Below are positions 1 to 6,607 of a DNA stretch of 24,923 nucleotides, one piece after another. Position 1 is the first letter of the stretch. Every line of letters begins with the position of its first letter. This DNA is from Desulfuromonas sp964536375 (GTDB taxonomy: Bacteria; Desulfobacterota; Desulfuromonadia; Desulfuromonadales; Desulfuromonadaceae). Below the pieces are notes generated by a model. The model saw only the letters and a program-made list of their open reading frames with translations. It searched no databases and was not told the origin of the DNA. Position numbers and translations under genes: made by a program. The stretch lies in NCBI GenBank assembly GCA_964536375.1, contig CAZHXF010000040.1, forward strand, positions 1 to 24,923, read 5' to 3'.

Positions 1-340
1 AAACAAAGTGATATCATGTTGTTGTGCTGTCTACGATGGTGCGAAAGTTGAGTTGTTATGCTTATATGTACGACAAACATCGACGGATCTGCTTGGTAAA
101 GATGTTGAGGTGGTCACTTTCCACGAATGGGTCATCAAGTCGTTACAGGTAATGGGTATCAAGGTTCAATTTGGCACATCTCAAGGTCAAGACCTGGGAG
201 CACTAAAGAAAAGCGTTGGCATGAGATGGTCGTACCGAAAGAATATTGTCCGATCTAGGGCATTCTACAGCCAATCCGAGCTATTTCAGATGCATACCTG
301 TACGTGATACAGATCACTTAATTTAAAGTAATTATCTTTT
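1..340. other. Left-edge region, no assignable gene
   Basis: An open frame of 99 codons runs from 8 to 307 on the plus strand. It has no Shine-Dalgarno sequence, its composition is unusual (CCC near the start, few hydrophobic blocks) and I recognise no family. The minus strand is broken by stops. It could be the remnant of a mobile-element gene or plain non-coding DNA. The only convincing element is the palindrome at 304-317. Confidence 0.3.
304..317. promoter_or_regulatory. CRP/FNR-family-type palindrome GTGAT-N4-ATCAC
   Basis: A perfect 5-4-5 palindrome (GTGAT ACAG ATCAC) lies between the left-edge region and the 3' end of the PepSY gene. Identical architecture recurs at 5253, 5614, 21430 and 21519. 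Here it is not upstream of any gene visible in the window, so it may serve a gene outside it or be a chance match. Confidence 0.4.
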
Positions 341-1837
341 TCATTTCCTGTTGCGATGGTTGCGGCGACGGCGATGCCACCACCAATCGAAACAACCACT
401 GAGTAAGTTGAGTAGTAGCAATAAGCCGCCAATGGGGATAATCCATCCTGTATAGAGCCCCAGCCATTGGCGAAATAAACGGCCATTGTGTAGTTCGAAC
501 AGCCAGAGCCATAGAGATATTGGTGTATCGTTCATAGCGTCAGGTAGCTGCCAGTGTTCGTTAGGTTCGGTGGCGATAAGCCCTCGCCTATAGTCAACGA
601 TATAACGCAATTGCTCCTTTTCGATCACTGCCGAAGTCGCCATGGTACGCGGTGGTAAGGGAATTTTTTCGAGTTGCTGGTTGGTGAAGTTCCACAAATA
701 AGCGCCACGAAAGGAGGCGATGACCAAGTGTTGTTCATTGAGGGGCTTGAAAACTGTTGTTCCCATTGTGCTCATGGGTATTGCGCTCATGCGGGCGTCG
801 AGGGTGAAGGGTCGATCTAGGTGTGCTGTTGTCGAGAAAATCCCTTTACGGGTAGCAAAAAAAACTGTGTCCGTGTGTAGATGGTAAAAGCCCTTGTCGA
901 TGCGGGGTGTTTCGGCCTGCCACAATGGTCCGTTAGCAACACTGATATGTTTAATGGTCGCGATAAACGGCGGGCGTATAAGGATGCCGCTCAAGGTGAT
1001 GAGGGCAATAAAAAACGCCGCATAGATCCCGACCTTCAGATGATAGCGATACCACCAACTCACTTTTAAAAATATACGCTGTTTGCGGCTACGACGGTTG
1101 CTCCATGGTAAATACCAGATGAGTAGTCCTGAAAGGCTAAGAAATAACAACAGACCACCACATATATCGACGATAGTACGTCCTATTTGGCCAAACAGCG
1201 TACCATCGTGGAGCCGCAACAACAGGTGGTGTAATGCGGTGTGAGTTGTCGCCGCCGTTTCGGCAAAGGTTAGCTCGATAGGTGTAAATCCAAGGGTCGG
1301 TTGAGTGGCTAAACTGCGAAAACAGTGTTGGGTACTCAGGGCTAAAATATGCTGATCGGTTGCGACTAAATCAACAATGGTGAGTGGCTCATGGGCAAGG
1401 TGAAGCTGGCTCCAGCCCTGTGACTTGAAGTCGTAGCGGTATAACCCTGTGCGTGTTCCTGCGAGCAGGTACGCGGGTTGCCCCTGTGGGCGAGCTGGAT
1501 CGAGCAGCAGGCAGTAACTCTCTTGCAAATAGCTACTTTGCGGAAAATTACGCTCTAATTTACTAAAGTGTTGACCGTTGTCAGAGCTGTGCCACACTCC
1601 CGCACGACCAGCAATGTAGATATTGTCACCGTCAACCACGCTATCGCGTATGGCCATGCGCCGACCGTTATCGAGTTGGTGGCTAGCAGGGATAAATGTC
1701 GATGAAATAGAGAGTTTGTCGATCCACTGAGGGTGGTTAAGTAATGTGCCACTGACCCCCATGGCAGCAAAATAGATGAGAAACAGCAAGCCGCTGTATT
1801 TGTGTAGCCAACGGGAGCATTTAAATAGGTGGCGCAC
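341..1837 (-). CDS. PepSY-associated transmembrane (PepSY-TM) protein
   Basis: 498 residues, inner-membrane protein of the PepSY-TM type, a family often found beside TonB-dependent receptors and thought to act as a ferric reductase or metal-release protein at the inner membrane. The start is GTG with AGGAG eight bases upstream. The N-terminus (RWLHKYSGLLF) leads into the first membrane helix (about residues 15-33). Further helices lie near 222-245, 272-290 and 463-484. Two segments, LHDGTLFGQIGR before helix 2 and LHNGRLFRQW before helix 4, are each followed by a GG-LLL-LSG helix, an internal repeat typical of the family. The C-terminus is a basic Arg/His tail. It is the last gene of the receptor operon, separated from the 104-residue gene by a palindromic repeat. 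The substrate is unknown. Confidence 0.8.
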   Translation of the reverse strand: MRHLFKCSRWLHKYSGLLFLIYFAAMGVSGTLLNHPQWIDKLSISSTFIPASHQLDNGRRMAIRDSVVDGDNIYIAGRAGVWHSSDNGQHFSKLERNFPQSSYLQESYCLLLDPARPQGQPAYLLAGTRTGLYRYDFKSQGWSQLHLAHEPLTIVDLVATDQHILALSTQHCFRSLATQPTLGFTPIELTFAETAATTHTALHHLLLRLHDGTLFGQIGRTIVDICGGLLLFLSLSGLLIWYLPWSNRRSRKQRIFLKVSWWYRYHLKVGIYAAFFIALITLSGILIRPPFIATIKHISVANGPLWQAETPRIDKGFYHLHTDTVFFATRKGIFSTTAHLDRPFTLDARMSAIPMSTMGTTVFKPLNEQHLVIASFRGAYLWNFTNQQLEKIPLPPRTMATSAVIEKEQLRYIVDYRRGLIATEPNEHWQLPDAMNDTPISLWLWLFELHNGRLFRQWLGLYTGWIIPIGGLLLLLNLLSGCFDWWWHRRRRNHRNRK

Positions 1838-1861
1838 GCAGTTATCTCCTGAATGTTATTC

Positions 1862-2014
1862 GATGATGGCGTCGCAAAAAGTCCGCCCACCTGCGTTGCA
1901 GCGTTTGTTCAAGACTTTGATAAACAACATGTATGTCTTCACCCTTGAACAACCACTACGCCTTGTGGGGCGAAATTTTTGCTTAGCCATCTTATTTGTT
2001 TTTGCGAGATCATC
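1862..2014. repeat. Palindromic intergenic repeat element (MITE/REP-like)
   Basis: About 150 bases fold back on themselves. The left part GATGGCGTCGCAAAAAGTCC matches the reverse complement of the right part (AGATGGCTAAGCAAAAATTTC, around 1972-1993) with few changes. Inner arms TTGTTCAAG and CTTGAACAA pair as well, and a second partial copy of the outer arm (TTTTTGCGAGATCATC) ends at 2014. The element fills the gap between two minus-strand genes and touches the stop codon of the upstream one. From memory, similar 'cgcaaaaagtccg' palindromes are dispersed in Desulfuromonas/Geobacter-type genomes. No transposase is present. Confidence 0.65.
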
Positions 2015-2327
2015 ATTCAATAATGTTTGTGCTTTTTTCGATCACCCGATGGCCAGGGCCGGCATCAAAAATAACGTGATACGGCGACGTAGGGCGGTTG
2101 AAGGTAAACTCCCCTAGCTCATCCATTTTTCCCGAAACGATGATAGTATTTGTGCTATCGACAACTTTAATGGGCGTCGCTTCGGCTGATGAACCGTCGG
2201 AAAATTCGGCGAAACAGCTGATGGTTTTATCTCCATTGTCGTAACAGGCCATGTAGGGTGTGTGCGCTAACGCTGTGGTGGTCGCAAGAAGGTAAAGAAA
2301 AAGGATGAGTAGGCTGATTTTTAACAT
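2013..2327 (-). CDS. Small secreted protein with C-x9-C motif, copy 1
   Basis: 104 residues. A signal peptide of about 21 residues ends in ALA, so the predicted mature protein begins with His (HTPYMACYD). The mature part carries two cysteines nine residues apart enclosing an acidic GD turn (CYDNGDKTISC), then FSDGSSA, and ends with GHRV and a terminal IIE. It is clearly paralogous to the protein at 18328-18639, which has the same landmarks in the same order. I know no function. The sandwich-like length and the operon (receptor, DUF4198, PepSY) suggest a periplasmic metal-handling or carrier role. The stop codon abuts the palindromic repeat. Confidence 0.75.
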   Translation of the reverse strand: MLKISLLILFLYLLATTTALAHTPYMACYDNGDKTISCFAEFSDGSSAEATPIKVVDSTNTIIVSGKMDELGEFTFNRPTSPYHVIFDAGPGHRVIEKSTNIIE

Positions 2328-2344
2328 GATGTGATCCTATGGCT

Positions 2345-2370
2345 ATGCGGGAGAGTCACCTCTCCCGCAT
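2345..2370 (-). terminator. Hairpin directly after the DUF4198 gene
   Basis: A perfect 11-bp stem (ATGCGGGAGAG / CTCTCCCGCAT) with a 4-base loop starts 12 bases past the DUF4198 stop codon and 18 bases before the next start codon. No T-tract follows on the minus strand, so it may act as an attenuator, mRNA stabiliser or processing element rather than a full terminator. A hairpin sits in the same place after the second DUF4198 gene (17408-17442). Confidence 0.65.
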
Positions 2371-2381
2371 AACTAAAGCGG

Positions 2382-3212
2382 TTATTTCACTTCAAAAGAG
2401 AGGCTTGCAGAGTATTTCATCTCTAAGCATTGCTCTTTAAGGTTCTCGGGTGCAGGTTGGCGCACCACGGCCATCAAAATCCATTGACCGTGGTGAAGTA
2501 AGCGCAGTTTGGCTATCCCTTCTATGTTGGTCTTACGGCTGAAGGCGTAAGCTTCTTTAGTATCAAAGCCCACATACGTTGCTGAAAGCGTGCAGAACGG
2601 TAGCGGCTTGCCCTCAAACAACACCTGAACGTCTAGCGTATCGCCCACCCGTTTGAGGTAGGGGTTTTCCAGCGCAACAATTTCAATGTTATGTCCTACT
2701 GCGTTGGCATAGGCATCGTTGGCTGTTTCACCGACATTGATCAACGCTTTGGTGTAGTTTTCAAAGTAGAGGCTTAAAATAATACTCTCTAGTCCTGCCA
2801 TACTGGTGGTGGCGTGGTGGACACGTTCGCCCTTGATGTACATGGTGTAAAAACCGTGTTTAGTGGCTGCAGAAACGGTGTATGCTCCCGCTTTTTTTAA
2901 AACTAAAGCGGTCGCTAAAAATCCGCCTGTGCCGGTTTCAAGCTCCATACGGCTGTGATCGGGGCGAATAAGGGAGAACTCAGTGAGTTTCTCAGCATCG
3001 AGAAAATCCTGTACCGGAAAACGGTGACCAAAGCCAAAATAAACCTTGGTGTGCGCGCCAGCGCGTTTGCTCAATGTTGGATTGAAATCAGTAGCATTGA
3101 GCCACAGGTTGTGAGCCGTAGCCATTGTTGGTAGCCACAGCATGACAAGGACGGCCAACAACACTAACGTGATGAGTCGTTGCTGGGATGTGCACTCGGT
3201 GGTGTTAGTCAT
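2382..3212 (-). CDS. DUF4198 (NikM-like) periplasmic protein, copy 1
   Basis: 276 residues. After a long N-terminal stretch with a hydrophobic helix ending MATA, the mature protein would start with His (HNLWLNATDF), the usual beginning of the DUF4198 domain. The motif FGFGHRFP and a C-terminal immunoglobulin-like section with VLFEGKPLPFC follow. DUF4198 proteins occur with nickel, cobalt and iron uptake genes and are thought to be periplasmic metal-binding components. The start lies 2 bases after the receptor stop, with an AAGGGGA ribosome site inside the receptor's last codons, so the two are translated as an operon. The metal is not decidable from sequence; the TonB receptor and PepSY neighbours favour iron or a metal complex. 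Confidence 0.8.
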   Translation of the reverse strand: MTNTTECTSQQRLITLVLLAVLVMLWLPTMATAHNLWLNATDFNPTLSKRAGAHTKVYFGFGHRFPVQDFLDAEKLTEFSLIRPDHSRMELETGTGGFLATALVLKKAGAYTVSAATKHGFYTMYIKGERVHHATTSMAGLESIILSLYFENYTKALINVGETANDAYANAVGHNIEIVALENPYLKRVGDTLDVQVLFEGKPLPFCTLSATYVGFDTKEAYAFSRKTNIEGIAKLRLLHHGQWILMAVVRQPAPENLKEQCLEMKYSASLSFEVK

Positions 3213-3214
3213 GA

Positions 3215-5167
3215 TTAAAATGATCCCCTTAGGTTTGTGTAAATGTAGCGACCGCGTTGCTCATACATAAATAAGTCCGATTGATCGGATAAACGGACAT
3301 CAGAGATATTATCGATCCCCAATTGCAGATCAAGGTTCCGAGTAAGGGCTTTGATGAATGAAGCGTGCCATAGCGCATAGCCGGCAACGCGTTCCATCTC
3401 ATCGTCATCATTTTCAAACGATTGGTTTCCAACATATTGGTAGCGGAGGATTGAATCGAGATCAATACGTTTGGCGTGGTGCTTGAGTTTGAAGTTGATG
3501 CTGTGCTCAGGGCGACCACTGAGCGGGACATCGTTTTGGCTATCTTCGGCGTCTAAGTAGTTGTAGCCCAACATGAGATCGATACTCTGTGAAAGTGTGG
3601 CAGTTAGTTCTGCTTCCACCCCCTGGATTTTAGCTTCATCAATATTTTCAGCTTGATAGATGCCAAATCGACCACCCGGGCCTGTGCTGCCCACTTTGTC
3701 GTATGCAATCAAGTCATCGATTTCGTTGTAAAAGTAAAATACTTTAGCTGTGATTTTTGAACCAAAATACTCGATGCCCGCTTCATAGCTATCTGCGGTT
3801 TCAGCTTCAACGTCAGGGTTACCAATGAACGTGTGTGGTCCTGTGCTGGCATTGTAACCAGGCGATAATTGCTTGGCCGTTGGAGCATTAAATGCTTGGC
3901 CGTAGCCTGCCTTAAAGTGAACGTTCTCGGTCATTTTAAACAGGGCATAAAAACGCGATGACAATTCAGAACCGAAATATTCATGGTTGTCGTAACGCAG
4001 TCCTGGGGTTAATAGCAGGCGATCATTAAATAGAGCGATCTCGTCTTGAATAAAAAACGACTTGTGGGTCACTTCCTCTTCGCCTCCGATGTCGCTGAGT
4101 GACTCGGCTTCAACAGCTTCAAGGCGGTACTCACCACCAACGGTAAAAAGATTGAATGCCGCGGGTAGGGTGGTGTGAAAATCGATAATATCGTTGGTTA
4201 CTTTATCGGGTGCTTCGCTGGTGCTGTTGGTGGCGAGGTAGGTTTTAATACTCACTTTATCAATGCGCGAGCGGTATAAATTGATGGTCGATTGGGTCGG
4301 ACCAATATCGCCACCCCAACTTGCGCCAATCATGTATTTATCGAGCTCATAGGTGTAGTCAGTATCGCGGCCACGACTGCTGCTGAGGTAGTCACGCTCC
4401 TCATCAATAACGTTGGCAAATAGTTCAAAGCGATGATTCTCGGTAGGAGTCAGGGTGAGCTTGGTGTTGAAAGAGAGAATCTCTCGCCCCTCAATTTCGG
4501 TGTATTGATGATTGTCTTCATCAGGGGTGGCATTTTCATGCAGATATTCAACTCCGAGTGAGATTCCCACTTTGTCGGTGACAAGTGGTCCAGAAATAGA
4601 TACGCCCATATTGCTGCTTTCGCCGCCCTCGTCGTCAGGAACGCCTCCGCCGAGGGTAAATGAACCTGCCCACTTTTGCGTAGGAGGACGGGTGATGATA
4701 TTAACCACACCGCCGAGAGCTTCTGAACCGTAAAGAGCTGAAAGTGGTCCACGTACCACTTCTATGCATTCAATATCTTGGGTAGGAACCCAACTGTTTT
4801 CAAAGTTTGAGTGTCCCATGACCGCATTGCTGGCAGCAATACGGCGACCATCAACCAGCATAAGGGTGTGTTGGTTACTCGCACCACGAATTGAGATGCT
4901 TTTTCGTCCACCGGCACTTTGGCCGAGTAGCGAAATCCCGGGTGATTCGGCCAATATATCGATCAAGTCGCGATTGGCGGCTTCATTGATCTCGTCGCTG
5001 GTGATTACGGTAATGGCACCCGGAGCTTCTTGTATATTGGTTGCTGTTCGCGTTGCGGTAACGGTCATTGTTGCTGTTTCTACGGGCGGTTCAGTTGCTG
5101 CTGGTGCGCTAGTGATGAGGCTTAGGGCAAGTAGCCATGGCAGGTTAATTTTTAGCAGTTTTTTCAT
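3215..5167 (-). CDS. TonB-dependent outer-membrane receptor (CirA/FepA/BtuB-like)
   Basis: 650 residues, complete. A signal peptide ends around APA, followed by a TonB box region (ETATMTVTATRTA) and a plug domain with IQEAPGAITVITSDEI, DGRRI, VRGPLSALYGSEALGGVVNI. A 22-strand barrel of about 500 residues ends in the C-terminal aromatic residue of RGSF, needed for barrel insertion. Length is typical for siderophore, haem or cobalamin receptors. The substrate cannot be named; the Fur-like box at 5274-5293 argues for an iron source. It is the first gene of the operon receptor - DUF4198 - small secreted protein - PepSY. Energy would come from the TonB2-type operon at 6608-11658. Confidence 0.93.
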   Translation of the reverse strand: MKKLLKINLPWLLALSLITSAPAATEPPVETATMTVTATRTATNIQEAPGAITVITSDEINEAANRDLIDILAESPGISLLGQSAGGRKSISIRGASNQHTLMLVDGRRIAASNAVMGHSNFENSWVPTQDIECIEVVRGPLSALYGSEALGGVVNIITRPPTQKWAGSFTLGGGVPDDEGGESSNMGVSISGPLVTDKVGISLGVEYLHENATPDEDNHQYTEIEGREILSFNTKLTLTPTENHRFELFANVIDEERDYLSSSRGRDTDYTYELDKYMIGASWGGDIGPTQSTINLYRSRIDKVSIKTYLATNSTSEAPDKVTNDIIDFHTTLPAAFNLFTVGGEYRLEAVEAESLSDIGGEEEVTHKSFFIQDEIALFNDRLLLTPGLRYDNHEYFGSELSSRFYALFKMTENVHFKAGYGQAFNAPTAKQLSPGYNASTGPHTFIGNPDVEAETADSYEAGIEYFGSKITAKVFYFYNEIDDLIAYDKVGSTGPGGRFGIYQAENIDEAKIQGVEAELTATLSQSIDLMLGYNYLDAEDSQNDVPLSGRPEHSINFKLKHHAKRIDLDSILRYQYVGNQSFENDDDEMERVAGYALWHASFIKALTRNLDLQLGIDNISDVRLSDQSDLFMYEQRGRYIYTNLRGSF

Positions 5168-5252
5168 GGTCTTCTCTTTCTTTTAGCGGTTAGAGATAGA
5201 TGTTATGTAGATCATGTGTGTTGTATATATAGGGAGTGGGGACGATCTGTCT

Positions 5253-5266
5253 GTGACCCTTGTCAC
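5253..5266 (-). promoter_or_regulatory. CRP/FNR-type palindrome upstream of the TonB receptor
   Basis: Perfect GTGAC-CCTT-GTCAC palindrome 86 bases upstream of the receptor start codon. The same 5-4-5 architecture occurs upstream of feoA, of the flavodoxin pseudogene and, imperfectly, of the TonB operon. The architecture fits a CRP/FNR-superfamily regulator (FNR, HcpR or CRP-like); which one cannot be told. Confidence 0.6.
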
Positions 5267-5273
5267 GAATTAT

Positions 5274-5293
5274 GATATTGATAACTATTTTCA
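5274..5293 (-). promoter_or_regulatory. Fur-box-like operator of the receptor operon
   Basis: GATATT GATAAC TATTTTC matches the classical 19-base Fur box GATAATGATAATCATTATC at 15 of 19 positions. In 7-1-7 form it reads TGATAAC-T-ATTTTCA. It lies about 107 bases upstream of the receptor start, next to the CRP/FNR-type site. Fur repression of a TonB receptor would be expected. Confidence 0.55.
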
Positions 5294-5345
5294 TGAGGGT
5301 GTTTATGGGCGGGTTGTTTTTGTTTTTATCGGGGGAAATCTAGAG

Positions 5346-5382
5346 GAGTGATGAGTGATGAGTGATGAGTGATGAGTGATGA
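5346..5382. repeat. Heptanucleotide tandem repeat (GAGTGAT)5
   Basis: Five perfect copies of the 7-mer GAGTGAT (5346-5380) followed by a partial GA. It lies in non-coding DNA about 180 bases upstream of the receptor start. Such a tract can change length by slipped-strand mispairing, but its distance from the promoter sites makes a phase-variation role speculative. Confidence 0.9.
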
Positions 5383-5613
5383 CCGCTGCTATGCTTGGTG
5401 GCGTGTTTTTGCCTGCTAGGGCAAGGATAACGTTTTATCGCCAGACCCTTCATGATATCGCAGAACAAGTGGTCCATTATGCTGAAATAGAATAATCGAC
5501 CAGGTTTATAGATAATAGGAGGATTTGTGTTTGGTCTTCACTTGCATATATTGGTGGACATCCCGATGTGCAAATTGAGTGCTCACTTTACTTCTTGATG
5601 CCCTTATGTGTCA

Positions 5614-5627
5614 GTGATTTAGATCAC
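5614..5627 (+). promoter_or_regulatory. CRP/FNR-type palindrome upstream of the flavodoxin pseudogene
   Basis: Perfect GTGAT-TTAG-ATCAC palindrome, 30 bases upstream of the remnant start codon at 5657. The 14-mer TTTAGATCACGTTT that contains its right arm recurs exactly at 11678-11691, upstream of the truncated peptidase. It probably controlled the once-intact flavodoxin gene. Confidence 0.5.
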
Positions 5628-5656
5628 GTTTATATTGTGACGGTGTTTCATTGGAC

Positions 5657-6132
5657 ATGTTGTTTATGGCAGCACAGCTGGATACACTGAAAGCGCGGCA
5701 GAGGGGATTGCTACGCTCTGCCCCGATGCTAATCTTATGTGTGCAGGTAGGTCGATTTCGAAGCGTACGACCTGTTGATACTCGGTGTGTCAACATGGGG
5801 AATAGATGATGTGCAAGATGAGTGGGGTGATGCGTTAGCACGATTTGAAGTGGCTGATCTGGAGGGAAAAAGTAGTTATTTTTGGTATGGGCGATCAGCT
5901 AGGTTATGCTGATAGCATCGTCGATGCGATGGGGGTTCTATACGATGCCGCACTCGAAGCAGGTGCCTCGTGCGTTGGTGCGTGGTCTGTTGATGATTAT
6001 GATTTTTACACAGCGACTGCAGTCAGAGACGGAAAATTTATCGGTTTGCCTTTAGATGAGTACAACCAGTCAGAATTAAGTGAACAGCGTATGAGCGATT
6101 GGGTAGCGCAAATCAAAGAGGAAATAGCTTAG
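5657..6132 (+). pseudogene. Flavodoxin (long-chain type) with multiple frameshifts
   Basis: Three consecutive frames together spell a flavodoxin, the small FMN electron carrier. The first (codons from 5665) gives the FMN-phosphate loop YGSTAGYTE and LCPDANL. From about 5749 the frame shifts and gives FEAYDLLILGVSTWG, DVQDEWGDAL and ADLEGK. At the A5 tract near 5867-5871 it shifts back and gives VVIFGMGDQLGYAD, GAWSVDDYDF, VRDGKFIGLPLDE and a C-terminal WVAQIKEEIA. The likely ATG at 5657 is out of frame with the first segment. At least two, probably three, indels make an intact product impossible as read. Sequencing error in the A5 run could explain only one. A complete but different flavodoxin-like gene is at 14128-14637. 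Confidence 0.8.
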
Positions 6133-6221
6133 TCACGATCGCTCTTGTGTTCTTTTGTGTTGTGGTGGTGACGGTAGCAGAGAAGGTGATCTATTTGTTG
6201 ATAGGGTGCTGAAGCTGTGCC

Positions 6222-6293
6222 GTTGCGAATAGCTTAGCCGAGAGTCTCGGCTTTACACACCGAGTTACAGGTTCGAGCCCTATTCCGCCCACT
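6222..6293 (+). pseudogene. Degenerate tRNA-Val (TAC) relic
   Basis: The 3' half is tRNA-like: T-arm ACAGG-TTCGAGC-CCTAT with one mismatch, then a 3' acceptor strand TCCGCCC followed by A. The anticodon arm CTCGG...CCGAG encloses TTTACAC, which would give anticodon TAC (valine). The D-arm is shortened and the 5' acceptor strand (GTTGCGA) fails to pair at four of seven positions; an intact gene would need GGGCGGA. It is therefore a decayed copy. A hairpin with a T-rich tail follows at 6307-6329, as expected for a former transcription unit. Such fragments can also be left by integrating elements. Confidence 0.5.
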
Positions 6294-6306
6294 AAATATT
6301 TCAAAG

Positions 6307-6329
6307 GATTAGCTGGTTTTTAGCTAATC
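6307..6329 (+). terminator. Rho-independent terminator after the tRNA relic
   Basis: Stem GATTAGCT / AGCTAATC with a 7-base loop, followed by TGTTTTGTTTG. It is oriented with the flavodoxin pseudogene and tRNA relic. Confidence 0.6.
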
Positions 6330-6420
6330 TGTTTTGTTTGTGACGTTAGTATTTATCGCTCAGGATAGCCCCCTGTAATAATCAATCACCTTGATGATAT
6401 AAAGTGTTACCTAGATTGAT

Positions 6421-6440
6421 TAGCACCAAGAATGGTGCTA
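6421..6440. repeat. Short perfect inverted repeat
   Basis: TAGCACCA-AGAA-TGGTGCTA, an 8-bp stem with a 4-base loop in the leader region of the TonB operon. There is no T-tract. It may be an operator or mRNA hairpin; no assignment is possible. Confidence 0.5.
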
Positions 6441-6485
6441 GTTAGGAAATATAATGTTCATGACAATAGAGTTGTTTTGTTCTTT

Positions 6486-6499
6486 GTGATTGTGGTCAC
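6486..6499 (+). promoter_or_regulatory. CRP/FNR-type site upstream of the TonB2-type operon
   Basis: GTGAT-TGTG-GTCAC, a near-palindrome with one arm mismatch, 109 bases upstream of the DUF3450 start codon. The core TGTGGTCACG is shared with the perfect site at 21430-21443 upstream of feoA. It implies that the energy-transducing operon answers to the same regulator as feoAB and the receptor. Confidence 0.5.
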
Positions 6500-6607
6500 G
6501 AATGTCCCTTTATTGGTGGTGTAGTTTGTTGAATTGAAATTGAAATCGCTACTTTTTGTGTGTTTTGGTGATGAGACAACTACGTGGTCACGATACGGGG
6601 GAAAAGA

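Larger units (their letters stand above)
5168..5640. other. Intergenic region with regulatory sites, tandem repeat and a short relic frame
   Basis: About 470 bases lie between the receptor start and the flavodoxin pseudogene. They hold the receptor's control sites (5253-5293), the heptamer repeat (5346-5382) and a palindrome at 5614. An open frame running through 5390-5494 ends in FYRQTLHDIAEQ and a TAA; it has only 34 codons after its first ATG and no ribosome site, and may be the tail of a lost gene. I see no other gene. Confidence 0.5.

Noticed and set aside
8..307. 99-codon frame at the left edge as a transposase remnant
   Set aside because: No DDE, integrase or other transposase motif is recognisable and no terminal inverted repeat is visible, so I left it unassigned.
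4764..5186. 140-codon plus-strand frame opposite the TonB receptor
   Set aside because: It is antisense to a clear receptor signal peptide and plug domain and has no ribosome site or family resemblance.
5346..5382. Repeat tract considered as a CRISPR array
   Set aside because: The unit is seven bases with no spacers; it is a simple tandem repeat.
5845..6132. Stand-alone 95-residue flavodoxin-fold protein
   Set aside because: Its first ten residues come from a shifted frame of the upstream flavodoxin sequence; the FMN-phosphate loop lies in another frame, so it is part of a pseudogene.
6584..6607. Upstream GTG start for the DUF3450 gene
   Set aside because: The ATG at 6608 has a better-placed ribosome site and gives a normal signal peptide.
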